This document shows, piece after piece, positions 7,260-14,173 of a stretch of DNA of 14,173 bases. The stretch spans positions 1-14,173 of the forward strand of contig CAMLEO010000187.1 in assembly GCA_946478975.1 (NCBI GenBank), given 5' to 3'. Every line of letters starts with the position of its first letter. The first letter of the stretch is position 1. The position numbers and the translations under genes are program-made. The stretch comes from an uncultured Steroidobacter sp. GTDB lineage: Bacteria; Pseudomonadota; Gammaproteobacteria; Steroidobacterales; Steroidobacteraceae. The notes beneath the pieces are model-generated. The model saw only the letters and a list, made by a program, of their open reading frames with translations, was not told where the DNA came from and made no database searches.

Positions 7260-8570
7260 ATGGCTGGGCCCCCGATCTCGTCTACCCTCAATGCGAACGT
7301 GCAGCCGCTGACGACGAACACGCGATCTGCGCTTTCGTTGCTGGCCAGCCTGTTCTTCATGTGGGGGTTCATCACCGTCATCAACAACACGCTGCTGCCC
7401 CACCTGCGTTCGGTCTTCGACCTGTCCTACACGCAGACCACGTGGATCGAGTCGGTGTGGTTCATTGCTTACTTCTTCGCCTCGATTCCGGCCGCGAAGC
7501 TGATCGAGAACATCGGTTACAAGAAATCGATGGTGGTCGGCCTGCTGATCATGGCGGTCGGCGCGTTGATGATGATTCCGGCGGCTCGCATTCCTTCCTA
7601 CGGCGTGGTGCTGGCTGCGCTGTTCGTGATTGCCGCTGGCATCACGCTGTTGCAAGTGGCCGCGAATCCGTACGTCGCAGTGATCGGCCCGCCGGAAAGC
7701 TCGTCGTCGCGGTTGAACCTGGTGCAGGCGTTCAACTCGATGGGCACGACGTTCGCGCCGCTGTTCGGCGGTTATTTGATCCTGAGCCGCAGCGCCTCGG
7801 GCAACATCGAAGGCGGCGCCGCCGCGTTGACGATGGAGCAGCGCCTGGCGGACGCGCAGTCGGTGCAGCTGCCTTATTTCATCGTGGCGATGGTGCTGGT
7901 GGTGCTGGCGGTCGTGATCGCGCGTTACAAGCTGCCGGACCTGAATGCCCAGGCACGCCGGCTCGATGCGGCCGAGCGCAAGAACCATTCGCTGTGGAAA
8001 CATCGCAACCTGATTCTGGGCATCCCGGCGATTTTCATTTATCTGATTGCCGAGATCGGCGTCAGCAACCTGTTCATCAACTTCGTGTCCTCGCCCGAGA
8101 TCGGCAATCTCACCCACTCGGACGCCTCGCATTACCTGTTCCTGCTGTGGGGTGGAATGATGGTCGGCCGCTTCGCCGGCAGCCAGCTCATGCGCAGCAT
8201 CCCGGCCGAGAAGGTGCTGGCGGGCGCCAGCATCGGCGCGTTCGTCGTGATGATGATTACGGTGTTTGCGACCGGCAAGCTCGCGATGTGGAGCCTGATC
8301 AGCGTCGGCCTGTTCCACTCCATCATGTTCCCGACCATTTTCACGCTCGGCATTCGCGGCCTCGGGCCGCTGACCGAAGAAGGCTCGGGCCTGCTGATCA
8401 TGGCGATCGCCGGCGGCGCGCTGGTGGTCGTTCAGGGCAAGCTGGCGGACGCGTTCGGTCTGCAGCTGTCCTTCCTGCTGACCGCGATCTGCGAGCTGTA
8501 CGTGCTGTTCTATGCGGTCTGGGGCGCGAAAGTGACGGTAGAGGAGAAGCCCCAGCAGCTCAGCGTTTGA
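7260..8570 (+). CDS. FucP/GluP-type MFS sugar:proton symporter
   Basis: A 436-residue integral inner-membrane protein with about 12 hydrophobic segments, the normal MFS size. The first helix carries FFMWGFITVINNTLLPHL, the hallmark of the FucP (fucose), GluP and related sugar permeases. The half-way region LQVAANPYVAVIGP followed by RLNLVQAFNSMGTTFAP is also typical of that group. A charged cytoplasmic loop (about LDAAERKNHSLWKH) separates the two halves. FucP relatives move monosaccharides with protons. Here the gene precedes a TonB receptor and an alginate-lyase-family gene, so the likely cargo is a monosaccharide or unsaturated uronate released from a polyuronate, which is inferred from context only. 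It has its own probable promoter and a good ribosome site. A hairpin after the stop separates it from the receptor gene. Confidence 0.9.
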   Translation: MAGPPISSTLNANVQPLTTNTRSALSLLASLFFMWGFITVINNTLLPHLRSVFDLSYTQTTWIESVWFIAYFFASIPAAKLIENIGYKKSMVVGLLIMAVGALMMIPAARIPSYGVVLAALFVIAAGITLLQVAANPYVAVIGPPESSSSRLNLVQAFNSMGTTFAPLFGGYLILSRSASGNIEGGAAALTMEQRLADAQSVQLPYFIVAMVLVVLAVVIARYKLPDLNAQARRLDAAERKNHSLWKHRNLILGIPAIFIYLIAEIGVSNLFINFVSSPEIGNLTHSDASHYLFLLWGGMMVGRFAGSQLMRSIPAEKVLAGASIGAFVVMMITVFATGKLAMWSLISVGLFHSIMFPTIFTLGIRGLGPLTEEGSGLLIMAIAGGALVVVQGKLADAFGLQLSFLLTAICELYVLFYAVWGAKVTVEEKPQQLSV

Positions 8571-8603
8571 GGACTCACCGCCCAAGCGCGTCGTAATCCC
8601 CAA

Positions 8604-8627
8604 GGGGCGCCCGAGGAAGGGCGCCCC
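8604..8627 (+). terminator. GC-rich perfect hairpin after the transporter gene
   Basis: GGGGCGCCC (8604-8612) and GGGCGCCCC (8619-8627) form a perfect 9-pair stem with loop GAGGAA, 34 bases after the transporter stop. The following bases are CACTGG with no T-run, so it is not a classical intrinsic terminator. It may attenuate read-through into the receptor gene or protect the 3' end of the transporter mRNA. The loop exposes AGGA, the core recognised by CsrA/RsmA proteins, which is only a suggestion. Confidence 0.45.
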
Positions 8628-8635
8628 CACTGGCA

Positions 8636-8653
8636 GCCGGTTCCAAAACCGGC
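8636..8653 (+). other. Second hairpin in the leader of the TonB receptor gene
   Basis: GCCGGTT (8636-8642) and AACCGGC (8647-8653) pair perfectly over 7 bases around a CCAA loop. It lies 8 bases after the previous hairpin and 12 bases before the G-rich ribosome site (8666-8670) of the receptor gene. It could influence translation or mRNA stability; no known riboswitch class is recognised. Confidence 0.45.
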
Positions 8654-8674
8654 GCATGGATTCGTGGGGGATTA

Positions 8675-11464
8675 ATGAAGCGTTCTGGGTCGGCAGGCGG
8701 AGCCCTGTCGTTCATCCTGGTCTCGTCCATCGTCAGCCTGCCGTCGTACGCGCAGCAGCTCGAAGAAGTCGTCGTCAGTGGGGTGCGCGAAACTCAGCGC
8801 AGCTCCATCGAGATGAAGCGGGCCTCGCCGGTCATCGTCGACGGCATCATCAACGACGAGATCGGCCAGCTGCCGGAAAATTCCGTCGGCGACACGCTCG
8901 AACGCATCACCGGCGTCGCCGGCGACCGCTTCAAGGGCAACGCCAACGAGCTGTCGGTCCGCGGCCTCGGCCCGACCTTGAGTTTCTCCACGTTCAATGG
9001 CCGCGAAGTCAGCACCGCCGGCCCGGACCGTTCGGTCGCGTTTCAGCAGTTCCCGTCCGAGCTGGTCAACGGCGTGCTGGTCTACAAGTCGCAGCAGGCC
9101 GATTTCCCCGAAGGCGGCATCGCCGGTGTCGTCGAGCTGCGCTCCATCAAGCCGCTGGATTTCGACAAGCGCCGCATTCAAGGCGAGCTCCGCGGCGTGT
9201 ACTTGCCGAAGGACGCCGACATCCGCGGCCGCGACGGCATCGGCGACCGCTCCAATGTTTCCTACATCGACAGCTTCAAGACCGGCATCGGCGATATCGG
9301 CGTCAGCATCGGCTATCAGCACCAGGACCAGGCGGCGCCCGAGGATTACTACATCACCAACTCGACGTTCACGCCGTGCGTGACGACGGCGGTGAGCGCG
9401 GCGGCGAGCGCCGTCAACTGCAACAACACCGGCGGCGCCGGTATGACCGTCGGCCCGCGTTATTTCGCCACCGCCTCGCGCAGTTTCCAACAGAAAGAAA
9501 CGAGCGAAGTCCGCGACGGCGCAATCGGCACCGTGCAGTGGAAGCCGACCGACGATCTCGATGTCACATTGGACGGCCAATATTCCAAGCGCGACAGCCT
9601 CGAACTGCGCAATGTACTCGCGATCACTGAGGCGGCGCGTGGCATTCAGCCGTTGGTGATCGGTGGCCAGGGCAACGATTTCAGCACCGGCTCGCTGATC
9701 AGCTATGTCGGCAACTCCAATCTGGAAGTGCAGATGGAGCGGCGGCTGCGTGAAGAGGAATACAAGGGCGGCGGCGCGACGGTGACCTGGGATCACGAGC
9801 GCTGGATCGTTTCCGGCGACCTGTCGTATTCCAAGTCACATCGCACCGAGCTGCAGAAGGCGACCAACATGCGCTCGGCGCAGCGCGTGACGTACTTGTT
9901 CGATCGCTCGCGGGACGAAGTGCCGGATGTGACGTTCACGAACTTCGACGTCACCAATCCCGACAACTTCCTGACGACGACGCTGGCGCAGAACACCAAC
10001 TACGCGCGCTATCGCCTGGTGACCGATCGTTACGACGAAATCGGAGCGGCGCGCTTCGATGTGACTTACGAGCTCGACGGCGGCTTCCTGACGGCGATCA
10101 AGTCCGGTGTGCGTTATTCCGACCACCAGCGCACCAACGATGCGAACAACAATACCGACCTGCCGATTCCGATCGCCTATGACGGCCGCACGCCCGCGCA
10201 GCTGGTCGCAGCCGCAAACCGGGATTGTCGACGGCCGTTCTCGACGTCGTCGTTCATGACCGAGTCGCCGACCAATGTGAACTCGTGGGCGCTGTGGAAC
10301 AACGATTGCGTGTTCCGCACCTACACCGGCCAGGACAAGCTGCCGTTGAAGTCGGACTCGCGCGGGCCGGAAGACATCGACGTCACCGAAAAAATCACTG
10401 CGTTCTATGTGATGTCCAATTTCGCGTCCGAGCTGTGGTCCAAGCCGATGAACGGCAACTTCGGCGTGCGTTATGTGCGAACGACGGTGGACTCCAAAGG
10501 TTATCGCGCCGACGTATTGGTCACGCCGTCGGTCGGCGGAGCGGCGGCGACGATCACGGTCGTGCCGGGCACGCTCACGCAGATCAGCGGGTCAGGCGAT
10601 TACAACTACGTCCTGCCGAGCGCCAACGTGAGCTTCGATCTCACCGATGTGATGAAGCTGCGATTCGCCGGCTATCGCGCACTGTCGCGCACGGGTATCG
10701 AAGAATTCAATGTCGGCATCAATCCGGTCGCCGATGCGACGGCGACGACGGTCGAAGGTGTGCTGGCGAGATCGACGACGGGCAATCCGAACCTGAAGCC
10801 GCTGCTGAGCTGGAACCTGGACGCGTCGCTCGAGTTTTATTTCACGCAGGACACGCTGGTGTCGTTCGCCACTTACTACAAGTGGCTCAAAGGTGCGTCG
10901 TTCGATGCCGCGCAGCCGTTCCCGACCTCGATTGTCGCCAACGGCCAGCTCGTGACGTTCAATGCCATCGCGCCGGCGAACGACCAGGAGCGTCGCGAGT
11001 TGTATGGATTCGAGGTGAGCGGCAGCCACGCGTTCACTTATCTGCCGTCGCCGTTCGACGGCTTCGGCGTGACCGGCGGCTACAACTACGTGGAAGCTAA
11101 CTTCGAGTTTCCCGATCCGTCGCCGGTCGCGCCGTATGTCGATCCTGCGAATCTGCGAGGGTTGTCGAAGCACACCGGCAATGCGTCGCTGTATTGGGAG
11201 AAGTATGGTTTCTCGCTGCGTGCGTCGTATGTGTACCGGTCGGATTACTCCAAGCCGAACAGCAATACGCTGCGCAACGTGGACAGCTCGGGCTATCTGA
11301 ACCTGTCGGCACAGTATGACCTGACGGAGTATCTGCAGCTGAAGTTGCAGGCGCTCAATGTGACCAACACGCGAGATGTGATGTACAAGGCCGGCGGCGA
11401 TTCGATCACCGAAGTGAGCGAAAGCGGCACGCAGTACTACCTCGGAGCACGCTTCCGGTTTTGA
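8675..11464 (+). CDS. TonB-dependent outer-membrane receptor, Caulobacter-type (TIGR01782-like)
   Basis: A 929-residue outer-membrane active transporter. The signal peptide ends in SYA (cleavage after residue 26). The TonB box (EEVVVSG, about 30-36) follows at once, so there is no N-terminal STN signalling domain and no carboxypeptidase-like extension. The plug covers about 40-175 (QLPENSVGDTLERITGV, SVRGLGP, FPEGGIAGVVEL). The rest is a beta barrel ending in the terminal phenylalanine of YYLGARFRF. Extracellular loops carry cysteine pairs (TPCVTT/VNCNN, NRDCRR/NNDCVF). The subfamily is common in carbohydrate loci of Caulobacter, Xanthomonas and sphingomonads. The start is the ATG at 8675, with a GGGGG ribosome site 4 bases upstream, and not the ATG at 8656 in another frame. 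With the lyase gene 11 bases downstream, uptake of an acidic oligosaccharide is likely; the substrate itself cannot be read from the sequence. Confidence 0.93.
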   Translation: MKRSGSAGGALSFILVSSIVSLPSYAQQLEEVVVSGVRETQRSSIEMKRASPVIVDGIINDEIGQLPENSVGDTLERITGVAGDRFKGNANELSVRGLGPTLSFSTFNGREVSTAGPDRSVAFQQFPSELVNGVLVYKSQQADFPEGGIAGVVELRSIKPLDFDKRRIQGELRGVYLPKDADIRGRDGIGDRSNVSYIDSFKTGIGDIGVSIGYQHQDQAAPEDYYITNSTFTPCVTTAVSAAASAVNCNNTGGAGMTVGPRYFATASRSFQQKETSEVRDGAIGTVQWKPTDDLDVTLDGQYSKRDSLELRNVLAITEAARGIQPLVIGGQGNDFSTGSLISYVGNSNLEVQMERRLREEEYKGGGATVTWDHERWIVSGDLSYSKSHRTELQKATNMRSAQRVTYLFDRSRDEVPDVTFTNFDVTNPDNFLTTTLAQNTNYARYRLVTDRYDEIGAARFDVTYELDGGFLTAIKSGVRYSDHQRTNDANNNTDLPIPIAYDGRTPAQLVAAANRDCRRPFSTSSFMTESPTNVNSWALWNNDCVFRTYTGQDKLPLKSDSRGPEDIDVTEKITAFYVMSNFASELWSKPMNGNFGVRYVRTTVDSKGYRADVLVTPSVGGAAATITVVPGTLTQISGSGDYNYVLPSANVSFDLTDVMKLRFAGYRALSRTGIEEFNVGINPVADATATTVEGVLARSTTGNPNLKPLLSWNLDASLEFYFTQDTLVSFATYYKWLKGASFDAAQPFPTSIVANGQLVTFNAIAPANDQERRELYGFEVSGSHAFTYLPSPFDGFGVTGGYNYVEANFEFPDPSPVAPYVDPANLRGLSKHTGNASLYWEKYGFSLRASYVYRSDYSKPNSNTLRNVDSSGYLNLSAQYDLTEYLQLKLQALNVTNTRDVMYKAGGDSITEVSESGTQYYLGARFRF

Positions 11465-11475
11465 GAGCACGAGCC

Positions 11476-12699
11476 ATGACCAAACCCCTGCTGCTGGCCG
11501 CGTTGATGCTGATGCCCTTGATGGCATCGGCCGATGTGCCGGTGTGCAAAGGGTCCCAGGGTTACGCGGACGCGTTCGATGGGCGCAGAACGTTTCTTTG
11601 GCGTCCGGACTGGCTCGCAGCGACCAAGGTTCGTGCAACGAAAGATCCGGCGTGGAAACAACTGTTCGAGCGGGCGGACAAAGCACTCGCCGGGCCCACA
11701 TACAGTGTCGTCGACAAAACTCGGGTGCCGCCGAGCGGTGACAAGCACGACTACATGAGCATGGGCCCATACTGGTGGCCCGACCCGAAAAGCCCGAACG
11801 GCGAGCCGTACATTCGTCGCGACGGCGAAGTGAATCCCGAGCGCAATGGCGATGCATTCGATGCCACCCGAATGGATCGCTTGGGCTCTGCCGTCGAAGC
11901 GCTCTCGCTCGCGTATTACTTCAGCGACGATCGACGTTACGCAGTCAAAGCGGCCGAACTCATACGCACGTGGTTCCTGAATCCCGCGACTCGTATGAAC
12001 CCGAACGCAAAGTTCGCGCAAGGCGTGCCGGGCAGAACACCTGGGCGCGGCGCCGGCGTGTTGGACACAACGAGGTTGACGCGCGTCGTCGAAGGTCTCG
12101 GACTGCTCGCGCCGGCGAAAGTGTTGAGTCCGCAAGAGATCGCAGGGCTCGAACGCTGGTTCACTGATTACACGACCTGGATGATGACCAGCCCGACCGG
12201 ACAAGAGGAACGCGACGCTTCCAACAATCACGGCCTCTGGTATGACTTCCAACTCGCGCACTTCGCTTTATTCGCTCGTCGCGACGACGTGGCACGCAAC
12301 GTGATTCAGCAGGTTCCAACACAACGCCTGGCGAAGCAGATCGAAGCCGACGGCAAGATGCCTCGTGAGCTGGAGCGTACCAAGGCTTATCACTACACGA
12401 TCTATGCGTTGCAAGCCGCAGCCCGAGTGGCGGATCTGGCCGCCTGCGTGAACGTCGATTTATGGCGAGGGCAGGGTGCGACACAGTTCAAAGCGGCGCT
12501 GAATTACATCGTGCCTTATGTCGGGCGCGAGCGGGAGTTTCCCTATCCCGACCTCAAGCCGGGGCCGGACGAGGGCAGCTTCGAACTGTTCTCGCGCGCC
12601 GCCTGGGCTTACGGCGATATGGAATATCGGCGTGCCGCCGGAGTGCTGGCGGAATACAATCCCACCAGCCAGATCCACTTGACGATGGCGCGGCCATGA
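11476..12699 (+). CDS. Periplasmic alginate-lyase-family polysaccharide lyase (PF05426 type)
   Basis: A 407-residue protein starting at ATG 11476; a TTG at 11461 is in frame but would overlap the receptor stop and spoil the signal peptide. MTKPLLLAALMLMPLMASA is a textbook Sec signal, with cleavage after residue 19. The family signature is DYMSMGPYWWPDPKSP (YWWPDP at 99-104), followed by YIRRDGEVNPE. SNNHGLW supplies Asn250, Asn251 and His252, the neutraliser/base position of PL5-like lyases, and AYHYTIYALQA supplies His306 and nearby tyrosines as the likely catalytic Tyr region. An all-helical toroid fold is expected. These enzymes cleave uronic acid glycosidic bonds by beta-elimination. CAZy PL5 and PL38 members share this Pfam family, and PL38 relatives include alginate- and glucuronan-active enzymes, so mannuronan/alginate is probable but glucuronan is possible. 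It lies 11 bases after the receptor gene and overlaps the sigma gene by ATGA. Confidence 0.88.
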   Translation: MTKPLLLAALMLMPLMASADVPVCKGSQGYADAFDGRRTFLWRPDWLAATKVRATKDPAWKQLFERADKALAGPTYSVVDKTRVPPSGDKHDYMSMGPYWWPDPKSPNGEPYIRRDGEVNPERNGDAFDATRMDRLGSAVEALSLAYYFSDDRRYAVKAAELIRTWFLNPATRMNPNAKFAQGVPGRTPGRGAGVLDTTRLTRVVEGLGLLAPAKVLSPQEIAGLERWFTDYTTWMMTSPTGQEERDASNNHGLWYDFQLAHFALFARRDDVARNVIQQVPTQRLAKQIEADGKMPRELERTKAYHYTIYALQAAARVADLAACVNVDLWRGQGATQFKAALNYIVPYVGREREFPYPDLKPGPDEGSFELFSRAAWAYGDMEYRRAAGVLAEYNPTSQIHLTMARP

Positions 12700-13244
12700 C
12701 CGGGAGTCCGCATCCAAATTTGTTGACCGAGTCGGCGCGCGAGGCCTTCCTCCGCCGGCTGTCGGAATCCTATCGCCAGCCGCTCACGGCATATTTCCAG
12801 CGTCGCGTGCATTCACGCATCGAGGCCGAGGACCTGACGCAGGAAGTGTTTCTGCGCCTGGTGCGGCGGCTCGACGTGGAAGCGATCGACAATCCCGAAG
12901 CGTTCGTATTTCGAACCGCCGTCAATCTGCTGCGCGATCGATCCCGCCGCGGCAAGACGCATCAGAGTCACCTGGTCGAGCTCACGCATCACCAGCCCGA
13001 CGTCGAAGAGCTGTCGCCCGAGCGCGTGTTCGACAGCCGCCAGTCGCTGACGATGGTGATGAGCGTGCTCGAAGAGCTGGACGAGCGCAGTCGGGACGCA
13101 TTCATTCTGCATCGCCTGGAAGGCATGAAGCACGCGCAGATCGCGGAGCTCATGGGAGTGTCGGTGAGCTCGGTCGAGAAGTACATCATCAAGGCGCTGT
13201 CGCTGCTCATGAAGCGGTCGGCGCAGAGTAACGAGCGCGCGTAA
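12696..13244 (+). CDS. ECF-type RNA polymerase sigma factor (FecI-like)
   Basis: A 182-residue sigma factor. Region 2 begins near residue 15, with the core-binding motif EDLTQEVFLRL at 45-55 and the DNA-melting part AFVFRTAVNLLRD following. Region 4 spans about 127-175, with a helix-turn-helix at HAQIAELMGVSVSSVEKYI (146-164) for -35 recognition. Regions 1 and 3 are absent, as expected for the ECF class. The start is the ATG overlapping the lyase stop (ATGA); a longer in-frame ORF from 12462 reads through the lyase gene and is not the protein. A FecR gene overlaps its stop (TAATG), so this is a FecI/FecR-type pair, and the factor probably drives the local TonB receptor and lyase operon. No target promoter could be identified with confidence. 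Confidence 0.93.
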   Translation: MTGSPHPNLLTESAREAFLRRLSESYRQPLTAYFQRRVHSRIEAEDLTQEVFLRLVRRLDVEAIDNPEAFVFRTAVNLLRDRSRRGKTHQSHLVELTHHQPDVEELSPERVFDSRQSLTMVMSVLEELDERSRDAFILHRLEGMKHAQIAELMGVSVSSVEKYIIKALSLLMKRSAQSNERA

Positions 13245-14173
13245 TGAGTGAGACTTTGCAACCTCGGTTGGACGATGAAGTGAGCGAGCAGGCCGCGGCC
13301 TGGGTCGTGCGGCTTCATAACGATCCGAGCGACCTGGACCTGGAGCGCTTCGAGCTCTGGTGCAATCAGGACGAGCGCCACGAGCGCGCGTTCGATGAAG
13401 CGCTCGCGGCTTGGATCAATGTCGGTGAGCATGCGACCGCGCCCAAAGTGCTGGCCATGCGTCACGCTGCGTTGGGTCGGGCGCAGCGAGCGGAGCGCAA
13501 GTGGGATTGGCGTGCAATCGCTGCGGCGGTTTGTTTGTTAGCGCTAGCGCCGATCATCGGCGCGGTGTGGTACTCGATGCGTCCGCCGGCCGAGCAGGTT
13601 CTCAAGACCGCGCATGGCGAGCAAAGAGTGATCGTGCTGTCCGACGGCTCGCGCCTGTCGCTCGACGCATTGTCCGAAGTGCGCGTGAGATATACGCCCG
13701 ATGTTCGCAACCTGGAGCTGATCGGCGGCCGGGCGAACTTCGAGGTCGCCAAGGACATCACACGGCCGCTGAAGGTTCGCGTCGGTCCGCGCATCGTGAC
13801 AGCGTTGGGCACGGTGTTCAGCGTCGAACGTGAGTCGAGCGATGTGGTTGTGACGCTGGTCGAAGGCAGCGTTGCAGTGACGACGCGCGATGTGCCGAAC
13901 TCACATATACAAATGTATCCGCGCCAGGAACTGCGTATTGCCGACAATGGCCAGGTCAGCTTGCGCGAAGGCATCGATCCGGTGCAGGCGCTGGCGTGGC
14001 GCGAAGGAAAACTCATATTCGACGACGAGCCGCTGCGCGCAGTCGCCGCTCGGATGAATAAATACGGCTCGACGCGCATCGAAGTGTCCGACGAAGCGGG
14101 GGAGCTGCGCGTCGGCGGTGTGTTCAAGGCGGGCGACACGTTTACTCCGGTCGCGGAGAACGAGCTGCAGGAG
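13244..14173 (+). CDS. FecR-family anti-sigma / sigma regulator, 3' end outside the window
   Basis: The frame stays open from the ATG at 13244, which shares its A with the sigma-gene stop TAA, to the last base: 310 residues, nearly full family length (usually 310-350). Domains in order: a cytoplasmic DUF4880-like sigma-binding segment (about 12-60, with AAAWVVRL and RFELWCNQDERHERAF), one membrane helix (about 88-110), and the periplasmic FecR domain (about 118-213, with LSDGSRLSLDA, GGRANFEVAKD and TALGTVFSVE). A C-terminal STN-like/DUF4974 segment (about 250-305, WREGKLIFDDEPL to RVGGVF) completes it. FecR proteins hold or activate their ECF sigma according to a signal normally passed from the STN domain of a TonB receptor. 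The neighbouring receptor at 8675 has no such domain, so the partner may be encoded downstream or elsewhere. Confident family call. Confidence 0.92.
   Translation, partial: MSETLQPRLDDEVSEQAAAWVVRLHNDPSDLDLERFELWCNQDERHERAFDEALAAWINVGEHATAPKVLAMRHAALGRAQRAERKWDWRAIAAAVCLLALAPIIGAVWYSMRPPAEQVLKTAHGEQRVIVLSDGSRLSLDALSEVRVRYTPDVRNLELIGGRANFEVAKDITRPLKVRVGPRIVTALGTVFSVERESSDVVVTLVEGSVAVTTRDVPNSHIQMYPRQELRIADNGQVSLREGIDPVQALAWREGKLIFDDEPLRAVAARMNKYGSTRIEVSDEAGELRVGGVFKAGDTFTPVAENELQE

Noticed and set aside
7182..8657. A 491-codon open frame on the minus strand opposite the MFS transporter, and a 469-codon frame on the plus strand in another phase
   Set aside because: Both lie over a gene with clear FucP-family signatures. 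Their predicted proteins are strings of His, Arg, Gln and Asp, the usual shadow of GC-rich codon use, with no ribosome sites or recognisable domains.
8656..9796. Long frames overlapping the first part of the TonB receptor (plus strand 8656-9630, minus strand 8672-9796)
   Set aside because: The receptor frame has a signal peptide, TonB box and plug motifs in exactly this stretch. The alternatives are Arg/His-rich or Ala/Asp-rich and match nothing.
10592..11857. A 421-codon minus-strand frame spanning the end of the receptor and the start of the lyase
   Set aside because: It crosses the boundary of two well-supported genes on the other strand and has shadow-type composition.
12462..12695. Upstream in-frame extension of the sigma factor
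   Set aside because: It would overlap 234 bases of the lyase gene. Sigma region 2 begins shortly after the ATG at 12696, which has the usual ATGA overlap.

Overview
The window reads as a chromosomal segment of a GC-rich, Gram-negative member of the Pseudomonadota. The signs are a Caulobacter-type TonB-dependent receptor, an ECF sigma/FecR pair, periplasmic enzymes with Sec signal peptides, and a feruloyl-CoA synthase. The mix of plant-phenolic and polysaccharide catabolism would fit a Steroidobacter-like gammaproteobacterium or a sphingomonad, but this placement is a guess from gene content and not from a marker gene. No stretch longer than about 150 bases lacks a gene, and I see no RNA genes, insertion sequences or CRISPR arrays.

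Region 1 (1-4238, plus strand) is a tightly packed hydroxycinnamate-type operon. It holds the C-terminal two thirds of a FadB/FadJ-type multifunctional beta-oxidation protein, cut by the window start. An amidohydrolase-2 family metal-dependent hydrolase follows with an ATGA overlap, and a feruloyl-CoA synthase follows 4 bases later. There is no thiolase. Together they could activate ferulate or coumarate to the CoA ester, hydrate and oxidise the side chain, and cleave the beta-keto thioester hydrolytically, as proposed for the CouL/M/N/O route of Rhodococcus, with hydratase and dehydrogenase here fused.

Region 2 (4302-6373, minus strand) holds two exported proteins of unknown function, each with several cysteines. 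Their sampled base composition is lower in GC than the flanks, and a strong hairpin lies between them. Region 3 (6520-7161, plus) is a single exported M23-type peptidase with an unusual first metal-ligand spacing.

Region 4 (7260 to the end, plus) looks like an acidic-polysaccharide utilisation locus. In order it encodes a FucP-type MFS sugar transporter, a 929-residue TonB-dependent receptor, a periplasmic alginate-lyase-family enzyme, an ECF sigma factor and a FecR-type anti-sigma/sensor that runs off the window. The receptor would import oligosaccharide, the lyase would cut it in the periplasm and the MFS carrier would take the products into the cytoplasm. Lyase, sigma and FecR genes overlap by a few bases (ATGA, TAATG), so enzyme and regulator are translationally linked. 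The receptor has no N-terminal signalling (STN) domain, so how FecR is triggered is an open question. Two GC-rich hairpins separate the transporter from the receptor and may set their expression ratio.
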